Positions 19,052-27,753 of a stretch of 64,000 bases of DNA are shown piece by piece. This stretch comes from CBDDEI01 sp965226775 (GTDB lineage: Bacteria; Chloroflexota; Dehalococcoidia; SHYD01). Numbering within the stretch: the first letter of the stretch is position 1; every line of letters starts with the position of its first letter. The DNA lies in contig CBDDEI010000002.1 in NCBI GenBank assembly GCA_965226775.1, positions 2,300,920 to 2,364,919 on the forward strand, in the 5' to 3' direction. A program made the translations under genes and the position numbers. The notes beneath the pieces are model-generated. The model searched no databases. It had not been told where the DNA came from and saw only the letters and a list, made by a program, of their open reading frames with translations.

Positions 19052-19500
19052 CTCGTTTCCTGGTCCATGAGTCTATGAGCCGCTTGGATGGTTGCGCGCT
19101 GGAGTTCCCATCGCAGCCTTTTTCAATCTAACCAGTAGGGGCCATGTGGGCAAGAAGCAAATGTATCTACCCGCTATAGCGAAAGTACCTGTAGTGGGAG
19201 CATTGTCACTAGATAGGCGTAACAATCGGAGATCTGCGAGCGGTCTTGAATGACTATCTCCAAATTAGGCTGGGCCTAAGGTTATGGGGTGCGCGCAGAA
19301 GAGGCATTCTTATTCCCTTCAGAAGCGCTTTTGACGTTCCTGTGGCAGGGCAAAAACCCCTTGGAATAGGGCGTTTGGTAATTGTCGGCGGCAAGGAAAT
19401 CAGAGAGTCTAAGGTTACACCATCGGGGCTGGGTCTGTTCAATCCCATCCCATTGTAGGTAGAGGATCGTAGGACACGTACACCATCAGCTTTACGAAGA
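19052..19500. other. Intergenic region, possibly with a degenerate GAF segment
   Basis: It holds the promoter side of the kinase gene. On the plus strand, bases ~19310-19420 read FDVPVAGQKPLGIGRLVIVG, faintly like the end of a GAF domain. That would fit a decayed upstream part of the PAS fragment that follows, but the match is weak. Confidence 0.3.
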
Positions 19501-20001
19501 CGGAAGGAAGGCGGCCGGAAGTTCACGTCCAAAGACGAAGACACACTCATCTTGTTTGCCGCCCAAGCGGCAATGGCCATCGCCAACGCCCTGAGTCACA
19601 GTACGGAACAGCAGGCCAGAGCCGACCTAGAGGCCCTGATCAACATCTCGCCCGTGGGCATCCTGGTCTTCGATGCGAAGACCGGAGACCTGATGTCGGC
19701 TAATGAGGAGACCCGACGGATCGCCGGCAAGCTGAATGCGCCGGGCCGCACCCTAAAGCAGCTCCTTGAGGTGGTGACTCCCAGAAGCGTGGATGGGCAC
19801 TATATCCCGTTGGATGAGCTTCCTACTGCAAAGGCGCTGAGAAACGGCGAAACCGTACTCGCCGATGAGGTCGTCATCCACCTACCGGATGGACGGGCGG
19901 TCACCACTCTCGTCAACGCCAGGCCGCTCTACCGGGAAGACGGCGAGGCCGTGTCCGTCGTAGCCACCTTGCAGGACATAACCCCGCTGGAAGAGAATTG
20001 A
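19501..20001 (+). pseudogene. Truncated GAF-PAS fragment of a sensor kinase
   Basis: An open stretch (first Met 19552) aligns residue by residue with the middle of the intact hybrid kinase at 39559-41979: the end of GAF (FTSKDEDTLILFAAQAAM) followed by a whole PAS domain (ALINISPVGILVFDAKTGDL to VVATLQDITPLEEN). It stops exactly where the intact protein continues into the histidine kinase domain. There is no start with a ribosome site, and no kinase or output domain. It is a relic, or at most a free PAS protein. It overlaps or abuts the downstream MarR gene. Confidence 0.65.
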
Positions 20002-20018
20002 GAGGATCGGATGCCGCT

Positions 20019-20501
20019 ATGAATTCGGACCTGAGTCGACAGCAGGCCGCCATAACGGGAAAGCCGCCCCTTGAGCTAGAGGAATGTGTGACCGGCTTTG
20101 TGAACGCGGGTGCCAGGGGGCTGGCGCATCAGGTGGCACACCATGATTTCACCCCCTTGGAGTTTGCTCTCCTCAGAGTCTTCCTGAGGCAAGAGGAGTG
20201 CACCACCACCCAGTTGGCGCAGATACTCCCCGTCACCCCGTCTCTCATAAGCCGCGTGGTGACCAAGATGGTAAACCGGGGCCTGATGCGCAGGCGCCGC
20301 CTCCGCAACGACCGGCGCATCGTGATGCTGACGTTGACCGAGGAGGGGAAGAACCTGACGCTAAAGCTTCACCAGCGCGTGCTGGCATACGTTGCAATGC
20401 TCTTCGAGGGCATCAGTGAGGAGGAGACGGCGGTCTTCGCATCCGTAACCTTAAAGGTCATGGCCAACTACTCCGCCTTGGAGGAGTCAAACCTATCGTA
20501 A
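20019..20501 (+). CDS. MarR-family transcriptional regulator
   Basis: A 160-residue winged-helix regulator starting at ATG 20019, with AGAGGA about 12 bases upstream; an in-frame TTG at 19998 would overlap the PAS fragment. The core is typical of MarR: TPLEFALLRVFLRQEECTTT (helix), QILPVTPSLISRVVTKMVNR (recognition helix), RRRLRNDRRIVMLTLTEEG (wing), then a C-terminal dimerisation helix. MarR proteins usually repress neighbouring efflux or catabolic genes in response to small aromatic ligands. No intact target gene lies directly next to it here. Confidence 0.85.
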   Translation: MNSDLSRQQAAITGKPPLELEECVTGFVNAGARGLAHQVAHHDFTPLEFALLRVFLRQEECTTTQLAQILPVTPSLISRVVTKMVNRGLMRRRRLRNDRRIVMLTLTEEGKNLTLKLHQRVLAYVAMLFEGISEEETAVFASVTLKVMANYSALEESNLS

Positions 20502-21035
20502 CAGCCCACGTAGTCAAGTGAAGAGGAACAGGGGAGCGGCGGCGTTGGGCATCGACCCCAGGACGGTGGTCGCGTGCAGGAGAGGGAGAAGGCTCTGCTG
20601 CGGCCCTAATTCATGGAGTGGGTTCAGCCGCTGCCGTGGCGGGCGCAGGCCGCGCCAGCGGGGGTTTCCTCCGAGTCTGGACCACAGGCAAGAACCAGAA
20701 CTGCCGGAGCGAAGCTTATCTTCTTGGCCGATAACGGTTAGCCCGTGACCCCACATGTGGTCGGTTTCAGGTCCCGTGGGGCGGCCGAACGACATGGCTG
20801 CATCGTAAATGGTCATTCGATGCCGGTCCATCTCCGGTGTCTCCATGTTGTGCAAAGGTCCGTGGAGGGGGACCCAGCGCCCTAGATTCCGGCCTGCGAC
20901 GGAATGGAGATGTGAGACAAGCGAGCGACGAAAATGGAAACGTGGTGAACGGGAAATTGCTTTGCATTCGGCCTTGCCTCTTGTATGCTGTAGGCGCTTT
21001 TTATCGGTCCGCAAACCATGTGTGAGGAAAAGACA
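20502..21035. other. Intergenic region, no gene recognised
   Basis: About 530 bases without a supportable gene. A small inverted repeat (ATTCC 20886-20890 / GGAAT 20901-20905) resembles the short palindromic intergenic repeats common in bacteria. The last 20 bases (GAGGAAA) supply the ribosome site of the next gene. Confidence 0.4.
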
Positions 21036-21766
21036 ATGGGCGCCATGACGGAGAACAAGATCGGCGGATTCGCGCTAATGAGCGGAGCGATTCTGATGAT
21101 GGTCGCATCCTTGATCGCACCTGGAACGGGCCTCGTGGACACCATGGAGCAACAGACCGACCTGGTGGCACTGATGGAGTCCATGGTGGACAACTCCAAC
21201 TAGACCCACGTCACGTCGCTGCTAATCTCCCTGGCGATGGTGTTGCAGATCTATGGGATCGTCGTCCTCTGGCAGAACACTGGAGACAGCGGTGCCGCCG
21301 GCACTCTAGTGAGGCTGGGCCTGTCCGTCATAGTGGTTGCGATAGTCTTTCTGCTGGCGGGTAAGGGCTTGGACCACGCCTCCGTCCACGTCAGAGTGCA
21401 CGGTGTGGGCATGGGCGTTGGGGAGGCGCAGGCGCCAGCGCTGCAGGCGATGGCGCTAACGATCCTGGCTGTCAAGGGCGGCCTGTACGTCATGGCCAGC
21501 ACCGCAGGCAGCTTAGCTACATTGTCTTTGGGCTGGGCATGGCGGCCAGGTTCCCATCCATGAACTTTCACAAGATAGCGCCGCTCATTGTGACCGTCTT
21601 AGCAGTCTTCGGTTTGGCAAGCGTAGTCGGCGCCGAGCACGCCCACGACCTACTCGACCCGGCGGTCAAGTTCTCCCAGGTCCTCATTTTTGTGAACCTC
21701 CTCTACCTAGTGATGGTTGGATGGGGCCTCTACCGGGGCGTGGCCGGCTACGCAAGGGAGGAATGA
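21036..21766 (+). pseudogene. Broken multi-pass membrane protein
   Basis: A single ~240-residue membrane protein is readable. It starts at ATG 21036 after GAGGAAA, with a first hydrophobic segment (ALMSGAILMMVASLIAPG). An in-frame TAG at 21201-21203 follows, then the same frame continues (VTSLLISLAMVLQIYGIVVL, SVIVVAIVFLLAG). A frameshift near 21515 leads to IVFGLGMAARFPSMN and two more membrane segments, ending in TGA at 21764-21766. About six membrane segments in all; family not recognised. One nonsense codon plus one frameshift argue for decay. If the TAG were read through, the frameshift would still truncate it. Confidence 0.65.
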
Positions 21767-21918
21767 GGCGACGGCGCACGGCCCAATCCGTTCGCCCTTA
21801 ATGAGGCCCGCATGGCGGATGGCTGTTAGCGGTGTCAGACCTGTGTGCAGGAGAGCGGGTTAGCCCCTAAAACGGAAGTCAGGGCCGGCTACTAATGACC
21901 TGCCTCGCAAGAACGGGT

Positions 21919-22012
21919 CCAGGCTCAATGGCCTGGCGGACACACCCGAGTGGGAGCGATACGCTGTCCATCGAGCCTGGGTGTAGTGAGGTGCGGGCAC
22001 CCCACTACACCC
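21919..22012 (+). ncRNA. Candidate structured RNA: two consecutive strong hairpins
   Basis: The first stem pairs 21919-21931 with 21968-21980 (12 of 13 pairs, CCAGGCTCAATGG with CCATCGAGCCTGG) and encloses smaller stems (CCC/GGG and AGCG/CGCT). The second pairs 21979-21994 with 21997-22012 (15 of 16 pairs) around a 2-base loop. No T-run follows. It lies between two decayed genes. It could be a small RNA, an attenuator, or an imperfect terminator with extra structure; no known RNA family was recognised. Confidence 0.4.
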
Positions 22013-22025
22013 GATGGTTCCAATC

Positions 22026-23270
22026 ATGATTAACAAGTATTTGGTTCAGATACAGGCCGCCACGCAGACTACTGGTATCTATGCCTACCGGGGACAGCGA
22101 GACTCTGCATGGCCGCTCCACTCAGCAGCTACGCGTCCATGGTCGTGACATAGTACGGGACCCAGACTTTCCACAGTTATACATCAACTACAATCGCGAC
22201 ACTCTCGTAGAACCGGCACGAACCCGCGGATTCGGGTCTGAATCAGGGCGTCGACTGTCAGACTTAGAAGTGCTTGCAAAGTTGCAACACTTCGGCGCAG
22301 CGACTGCGCTGCTGGATTTCTCGTGGAGTCCCCTAATCGCCTGAAGTGGTTCGCGTGCGAAGACCTGACCAGCGACCTATTTTTGATCGACACGAACGAT
22401 GCCATACGAGTTTCTAGGGTTTTCAGCGATGAGGCGGCCCAGGAACTGACCGCTGTGCTTCTGGGTCTCCACCGTATTGGGAACCAATCATGAGCGGGGA
22501 TGCTTTGGCGCGGATTCTCCGGCAACGTAGTGTATTCATCATTGGCCGACCTCTACTGCCAGTCGATAAAGATATCTTGAGTGAAATATTGGTCGCGAAG
22601 GAAGATAAGGAGGCACTCAGGCTTGGCAAACTCTTGATTTCCACCAGGAATCACTAGTTCAAGACGTGTATGGGTTTGCTCAGGCCAGCCATAGAAGGCC
22701 AGTCCCAGCGCGTACCAACGACTCGGCAATCGGCACTATCCAAGGAGAGTACACCGAGGCGGTCGCAGCCTACAGCAAAGCCCAACTTGCTCCAAATGTG
22801 GGCATGACACACCTCTTGCGCGGCTGCAAATGCGGACTCCATCAAAAGGCTATCACGACAAGGCTGTAGCTCACATTGTCTCCTCCATAGTCGAAGATAG
22901 GTTTTCTTTAAGTAATTCCAAAGCGGAGTATAGACTACCACCCGACTACACGGAAGTGATAGGGGTTGCCTACTATAACCGAGGCAACACGTACGTAGAT
23001 ACAGATTCCTTTGCTCCTACGATCACAGGAAATACCCAGGTGGAGGCCGCCTTCAATAGAGGCAATACTCTATTGGCGCTGGGGCTGGCCGAGGCACGAC
23101 TTTGTTATACGAATGCCGTTGCGAAGGGCGTAGATCATGAAGGGATCGCCCAAAACCTGTGGACGTTAGAGCAGGTACTGTTGGTGGTAAATGATTTGGA
23201 TTATACGGTCAGGGCACTCCCCGATCCAAACACAAGCAGCATGTGTCTGAGGTTCGAGGTACTAGCCTGA
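22026..23270 (+). pseudogene. Decayed FRG-domain protein with TPR-like C-terminus
   Basis: Starting at ATG 22026, the FRG motif YRGQRDSAWPLHSAATR is followed after a frameshift by DLEVLAKLQHFGAATALLDF and, after another, by KWFACEDLTSDLFLIDTND. Further on, LRQRSVFIIGRPLLP and DVYGFAQASHRR close the FRG part. The remainder reads as tetratricopeptide-like repeats (GEYTEAVAAYSKAQLAP, VAYYNRGNTYVDTDSFAP, AAFNRGNTLLALGLAEARLC) ending at TGA 23268-23270. At least four frame breaks are present. FRG proteins are often found in phage-defence and mobile contexts. The last intact frame, 22830-23270, could be called as a gene but is only the TPR tail. Confidence 0.65.
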
Positions 23271-23601
23271 GCGAGGTCAAAGCCTAAAACGCCTCTTATT
23301 TTTTGGACGACAGGGAAATAATGGCAATATCGGCGGGCTATATGGGTAAACGTATCTATGTAGATTCGGAACGAAGATACGTGCTTCCTGACATGTACAT
23401 AAGTACGGGGCGTCTATTGGGAGCAACATATACAGCACCGAGGTCTCGGGTGTCGGCACCTAACCTCCGCCTACAGTGGCAATTCGCCGCAGCATGGCGC
23501 TCCACTTCGCCGATAGCTATTGCCTCCTAGCCATTCCACCGGACTTCAGGCTAGTTAGCAACTTACGTCTATACGCCTTGCCCTCTCTGGCAAGTACAAC
23601 C
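23271..23601. other. Intergenic region between convergent FRG remnant and MFS gene
   Basis: About 330 bases. Short open frames exist (for example 23303-23530 plus) but nothing in them looks like a protein family. No terminator was recognised. Confidence 0.35.
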
Positions 23602-25065
23602 TCAGGCAATACCATCCGGTTCCTTGACATATTCCATCTTCATCAACAGGGCCGGCACAATTGCAAGCAGGGACAGGAACCCCGCGATCATAAAGAGGTT
23701 CTGGAACACGGTGACGCCGGCTTCTATCAGGATGGCCTCGGTCTCCGCAAAGTTCGCTCCAAGACTCACGTCAGCGGTCAGACTGTAGAAGCGCTCTATA
23801 CCCCAGGCGGACAGGGCCGCCAGCCCCAGCGCCATCCCCACCATTCGCGACGCGGTGACCAATGAGGCCGCTGCTCCCCAATAATCCCTGGGCGCTGCGC
23901 TCAAAGCGCTAACGCCTATCGGAGGGATGACCAGGCCAAATCCCAAACCCGCTGCCACCAGGGGCAAGGTTAGCCTGAGCTCCCCAACATCCGTCTCCCA
24001 GCCACTCATGAACAGCAAGCCCGTTCCCATCAACACAAGGCCGGTTATGCACACCTTTCTCACTCCCGCCCAGGGAAGAATGTAGCCTCCTACCAACGCC
24101 CCCACCGGAATGGCGGCCGTAAGGCGCACCAGGCTAAGGGCGCTCTCCCAAGTCTCCCTTTTCATGACGGTGCCGGTCATGAGGGGCACGCATACCAAAG
24201 CCATGATCAATGCGATCCCCACCAGAAACTGGGTAATGTTGGACGATAAGAACGCCCTGGAGGTATACAGGAAAGAAGCCAGCAGAGGTTGGGCCGCCCG
24301 TCTCTCCACCATGATCAGTACGCCGATAGGGATGGCTGCTCCGGCCAACATCAGGTACGGGTAGATGGACTCCGCGGTGAAGATGCTTCTTTGGGCCAGT
24401 GCAACAGTTAGCACTGTGAGCGCCGCTCCAAGCGCCAACGCCCCTAAGTAGTCCATCTTTGCAGCAGGATTGGGGCGGTTCGGCAAGATGGCCATCAGCG
24501 CTATGAGAAAGAGGCTCTGGGGTACGTCCAGCCAGAATATCCATCGCCAGCCAATCCATTCGATGATGGCTCCTCCATAGAGGGGGCCCACAACGGATCC
24601 GGCTTCAGCCGAGGCGGCCACTAGTCCTATTGCAATCCCCCTCTTCTCCGTTGATACGGCTCCCACGGCCATAGCCAGGCCTATGGGTACCGTAGCGCCG
24701 CCTCCGATGGCCTGGACCACCCTGGCGGGCACAATCCAAGCGAAGTTCGGCGCAAGCGCTACCAACGCCGATCCAACGGCGAACACAACCAGCGCCGCCT
24801 GGAACATCCTGACGCGGCCGTAGACGTCGGACAGACGCCCCGCCAATGCCATGGCCACCGTGTAGCTGATCAGATACGCGGTTATGATCCAGGACGCCTT
24901 ATCCAGGTCCGAAAGGGGGAGCTCCAGGTCCACCATGACGCGCTGCAGGGCGGCGACCACAACGGTCTGATCCAGCGCAGTCGAAAATACCCCCAGACAG
25001 AGAATCCCCAATACAACCGACTGGGAAGAGCCCAGGCGATTGAGGGCAGACCTCACGCCGCTCAC
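23602..25065 (-). CDS. MFS transporter, DHA2 (EmrB/QacA/P55-like) family
   Basis: A 487-residue transporter with about 14 membrane segments. Start GTG 25065 overlaps the stop of the upstream lipoprotein gene by four bases (GTGA), so translation is coupled. Motif A-like GRLSDVYGRVRM lies after helix 2, motif D1-like STALDQTVVVAALQRVMVDL in helix 1, and PARVVQAIGGGATVPIGLAM matches the family. Members export drugs or lipids using proton flux. Placement directly after an LprG-like lipoprotein mirrors the mycobacterial lprG-P55 operon, where the pair moves triacylglycerides and lipoglycans to the outer envelope. That function is an inference from order and family here. Confidence 0.87.
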   Translation of the reverse strand: MSGVRSALNRLGSSQSVVLGILCLGVFSTALDQTVVVAALQRVMVDLELPLSDLDKASWIITAYLISYTVAMALAGRLSDVYGRVRMFQAALVVFAVGSALVALAPNFAWIVPARVVQAIGGGATVPIGLAMAVGAVSTEKRGIAIGLVAASAEAGSVVGPLYGGAIIEWIGWRWIFWLDVPQSLFLIALMAILPNRPNPAAKMDYLGALALGAALTVLTVALAQRSIFTAESIYPYLMLAGAAIPIGVLIMVERRAAQPLLASFLYTSRAFLSSNITQFLVGIALIMALVCVPLMTGTVMKRETWESALSLVRLTAAIPVGALVGGYILPWAGVRKVCITGLVLMGTGLLFMSGWETDVGELRLTLPLVAAGLGFGLVIPPIGVSALSAAPRDYWGAAASLVTASRMVGMALGLAALSAWGIERFYSLTADVSLGANFAETEAILIEAGVTVFQNLFMIAGFLSLLAIVPALLMKMEYVKEPDGIA

Positions 25066-25850
25066 GGGCCGGAGGTTATATCCGGAAGCTCGATGTCAAC
25101 GGGGACGTTGATGTCTTCGATGGTTAGAAGACGGCTAGTCTCCGGGGCGTCGCCGTTGTAGATTTGGCCCACGAGCCTCACCTGTCGCAAAACAAACTCT
25201 GTTTCGTCAATCCACAAGGTCAGGGTCACCTCATTACCCGGATCCGCAGACGTGATGAGGTCCAACAGAGCCTCAGACGCAACCACTCCTTCAATGCGAA
25301 TGGTCTGGGCGCCCTGCACGGTCTCCCGGCCTGTCATGGCTACGTTCTGTACCGTAGCAGGCAAATTGGCAAAAACCATACCCAACCCTGCAAAGTTGAA
25401 GGGCACTTGCTCCACGGGCAATGGGGACCACCGCGCGTTTTTGGAAAGTTTGACAAAGGCCTGATCCCCTACCTTTATCATCTCAATTTCCAGAAAACCA
25501 AAACCCGGAGCCACCACGTCCACCAGCATTCTGAGGCCGTCTGGGGCTTCTAGTACCGCTTCCATGCTCTTGAAAGTCGCCCCAAAGAACAGCGCGCCCG
25601 TTCCCGTTTCGTCGACCATACTGAACTTTGCCGTCTGCATGGCGCCTATATTCGCCCCCGCCGCCGCAAGATAATCTGCCGCACTTGGGGTGGGGGTCGG
25701 TGTGGGCGTGGGGGCAGGAGTGGCAGTGGCAGTGGGTGCAGGAGCGGGAGTAGCTGTAGGCTCCTCTGCGCACGCAGCGGCCATGAACAGGGAGGCGACC
25801 ATCAACACGGTGATTGACAACCCGCGAATAGGCGTCATGCACACTCTCAT
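25062..25850 (-). CDS. LppX/LprA/LprF/LprG-family lipoprotein
   Basis: A 262-residue lipoprotein. Start ATG 25850 has AAGGAGA six bases upstream. The signal peptide ends in a lipobox (MAAAC, Cys27), followed by a Pro/Thr/Ala linker (residues 29-57) and a ~200-residue domain with the LppX_LprAFG pattern: ADYLAAAGANIGAMQTAKF, DGLRMLVDVV, LTLWIDETEFVLRQVRLVGQ and the terminal VPVDIELPDI. Family members have a hydrophobic cavity that holds a lipid. The partner is the overlapping MFS transporter gene. The upstream neighbour is a relic of a GAF kinase, not part of the function. Confidence 0.82.
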   Translation of the reverse strand: MRVCMTPIRGLSITVLMVASLFMAAACAEEPTATPAPAPTATATPAPTPTPTPTPSAADYLAAAGANIGAMQTAKFSMVDETGTGALFFGATFKSMEAVLEAPDGLRMLVDVVAPGFGFLEIEMIKVGDQAFVKLSKNARWSPLPVEQVPFNFAGLGMVFANLPATVQNVAMTGRETVQGAQTIRIEGVVASEALLDLITSADPGNEVTLTLWIDETEFVLRQVRLVGQIYNGDAPETSRLLTIEDINVPVDIELPDITSGP

Positions 25851-25862
25851 GTCATATCTCCT

Positions 25863-26195
25863 TCATCCAATGTCCGGCTGGAAGGCGGCAATCTCACGAG
25901 GAGCGGAGCCTACGTGCAAGTTACCAGGCGATTGCACCCCTACAGACGTAGCATTTATGTATCCTACTATGCTGCCAACCGCAGCGGAAGTGCGGTTCTT
26001 GGGCCTTCTGATGAAGGCCGGCAGTTCTTCCGTGTCGCCAAGAACGGTTATCGCTCCATATCGTGAGCCAGTAAGAGAGCGGGCGCTGTCCACGATCCCC
26101 TGAAGCAAGTTGTCCAAGTCGAGGCCCTCGCTGAGACGGGACAGCCGGTCTATCTGAGCCTGCATCTCCAGGTCCCGTGCATCGTCTCGCTTCAT
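25863..26195 (-). pseudogene. N-terminal GAF remnant 1 of a sensor kinase
   Basis: Starting at ATG 26195 (GGAGAT just upstream), the protein begins MKRDDARDLEMQAQIDRLSR, nearly identical to the start of the intact hybrid kinase at 41979, and covers the first helix and start of the GAF domain (LLQGIVDSARSLTGSRYGAI). It ends after ~110 residues with unrelated sequence (SPGNLHVGSAPREIAAF). There are no PAS, kinase or regulator domains. An upstream in-frame Met exists at 26294, but the conserved start is preferred. Its promoter region is also conserved (26306-26375). Confidence 0.65.
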
Positions 26196-26305
26196 ATCTC
26201 CGCCTTGATTGGGATTGCGGAAGACCCGGGGTCCCCTCCACAGCGACCCAGGCTCCATGAAGCCGGATTCGACGTCTTGGGGCAAATTAAACAATCTCGA
26301 CCAAA

Positions 26306-26375
26306 ACTTACATATATTTCATATAAAATAGCTGATTATCTCACAGTAACCTTACACACACCCTGTAGAATAGAG
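26306..26375 (-). promoter_or_regulatory. Conserved upstream block of the GAF-kinase remnant, four half-sites
   Basis: Seventy bases align without gaps to 42092-42161 upstream of the intact hybrid kinase (50 of 70 identical by hand count), at the same distance (~110 bases) from the start codon. Conserved TTACA/TTTCA and TCTCAC/CCTTAC elements form two pairs of direct half-sites about 10-12 bases apart, as expected for an OmpR/PhoB-type winged-helix regulator. Confidence 0.5.
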
Positions 26376-26536
26376 CGTAATAGGGAGGTGTTAGGCCAAT
26401 CCCTGCGCTAGTCGGACTGAGATAGCAGCCGGTACCAAGGATGGGGGCAGGGCACATCTCGACGGCGGACACGTCGGGTATCGCCTACGGAGACAGGCTG
26501 GACAACGCCACGTTAACCCCTTGTGTTCTTGAGGGG

Positions 26537-26743
26537 TCATCCCCGAGACGATGAAGGCGGCAGCTCTTCAGTGTCGCAAAGGACGATTATCTCTCCATAT
26601 CGTGAACCGGTAAGAGAGCGGGCGCTGTCCACGATCCCCTGAAGCAAGTTGTCCAAGTCGAGGCCCTCACTGATGCGCCGGCCGGCCTCGCTCAAGCAGG
26701 ACAGACGGCCGACCCGTGTTCGCCCCGGTCGGGAATCCGCCAC
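26537..26743 (-). pseudogene. N-terminal GAF remnant 2 of a sensor kinase
   Basis: A second copy of the same fragment: GLDLDNLLQGIVDSARSLTG and SRYGEIIVLCDTEELP are shared with remnant 1, and the DNA at about 26557-26680 repeats 26020-26139. The conserved MKRDD start is absent, and an AGRRI segment missing from remnant 1 is kept. It stops after ~68 residues and is non-functional as it stands. Confidence 0.55.
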
Positions 26744-26839
26744 GGATTGGGCGTCATCGCCTAGACTGGGCCGATTGTACCAGCCGCAGGCCAGAAACTA
26801 CACAGTAATTGTCACGATGGCGGCCTATGGATACACGTT

Positions 26840-26849
26840 ATGTATACAT
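26840..26849. promoter_or_regulatory. Palindrome ATGTATACAT upstream of the propeptide lipoprotein gene
   Basis: A perfect 10-bp palindrome lies 48 bases before the start codon, downstream of a TTGTCA box at about 26813. It could be an operator or part of the promoter. The evidence is the symmetry alone. Confidence 0.3.
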
Positions 26850-26897
26850 AGGGGCTGTATCTAGGGATATTACTTAGGGCCATACAGGTGGAGTGAA

Positions 26898-27674
26898 ATG
26901 AGAAAGCTCGTTATCCTGCTGACCACAGTTGCCCTTGTACCAAGCGTGATGACGGTCCTGGCCGGATGCGGATCGTCTACACCGACGGACCAGCCCGCTG
27001 CAGCGCCCACGGAGACCACATCCCCTCTCCTGAAACCCACCGCCACCGTAGCTACTCCTCTCGTGGGTGACTCCGTGTCAACACCAACTCCCGCGTCGTC
27101 TGTTAGCGACGGGATTGAATTTGTGCCCGTCAACTCCTTCGGATCTTCCACGAAACAGGAACCTATAACGGTTGCTGATCAGGATTCTCCCCAGAAGCGC
27201 GGCCCCGGCGCCGACGGCCCTGTCCAGGGTGACCCCTACACCTGGCAGGACGGCGACAGGGCCATGACAGTGCTGCTTCAGACAGACCTGGTAGTCGAGA
27301 GAGGCGCCGACGGACTGCCTCGTGACGTCGTTTCAGCCAACGAGGATGGAACTAACGTTGTCAGGAGTGCGGAAGCACAATCGAAGGGTGATACCCTGCC
27401 CGTCTTTCGCTCGGAGTCCCGCGCGCTGATGACCCTCCCCGGCGGCGTTCTGCTGGTGCTTAGCTCTGAATGGAGCCAGGCGGAAACAAACGCCTTTTTC
27501 TCCAACAACGGGATCAAGATGGACCGCGTGTCGGAGTTGGGCTTCGTCGCTAACGGCTTCTTCGTTGAAACTGAACCAGGGTTCCCCTCGCTAGACCTCG
27601 CCAACGCCCTGGCAGTGCAGGACGGGGTGGAAATCTCCAGCCCCAACTGGGAAAAAGACGCCACCCCGAAGTGA
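26898..27674 (+). CDS. Lipoprotein resembling a free-standing S8 protease propeptide
   Basis: A 258-residue lipoprotein: signal peptide with lipobox LAGC (Cys24), a long Ser/Thr/Pro-rich linker (to ~110), then a compact domain at ~165-255. That domain reads as an I9/fervidolysin-type propeptide: LMTLPGGVLLVLSSEWSQAE, NNGIKMDRVSELGFVANGFF, LDLANALAVQDGVEISSPNW. In kexin-like bacterial S8 peptidases this block normally sits at the N-terminus of the same chain, ending in an SPNW-like motif just before the catalytic domain. Here it ends in SPNWEKDATPK and a stop, 79 bases before the S8 gene, which lacks any propeptide. The inferred role is a membrane-anchored folding chaperone or inhibitor for that protease. 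Start ATG 26898 follows GGTGGAG. Confidence 0.7.
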   Translation: MRKLVILLTTVALVPSVMTVLAGCGSSTPTDQPAAAPTETTSPLLKPTATVATPLVGDSVSTPTPASSVSDGIEFVPVNSFGSSTKQEPITVADQDSPQKRGPGADGPVQGDPYTWQDGDRAMTVLLQTDLVVERGADGLPRDVVSANEDGTNVVRSAEAQSKGDTLPVFRSESRALMTLPGGVLLVLSSEWSQAETNAFFSNNGIKMDRVSELGFVANGFFVETEPGFPSLDLANALAVQDGVEISSPNWEKDATPK

Positions 27675-27753
27675 TTGTTGCCTGTGCATACCACGGGTTG
27701 TTGTGACCCACTGTTCCCGTGAACGCTAACGTCTCTTCAGCGTCATCTATCCC

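Noticed and set aside
12383..23270. TAG read as an amino acid (recoding), given in-frame TAG in two genes
   Set aside because: TAG ends several giant genes at their natural, shared C-terminus (5442, 37080, 49777, 58344), and the affected genes also have frameshifts or another stop. Decay is simpler.
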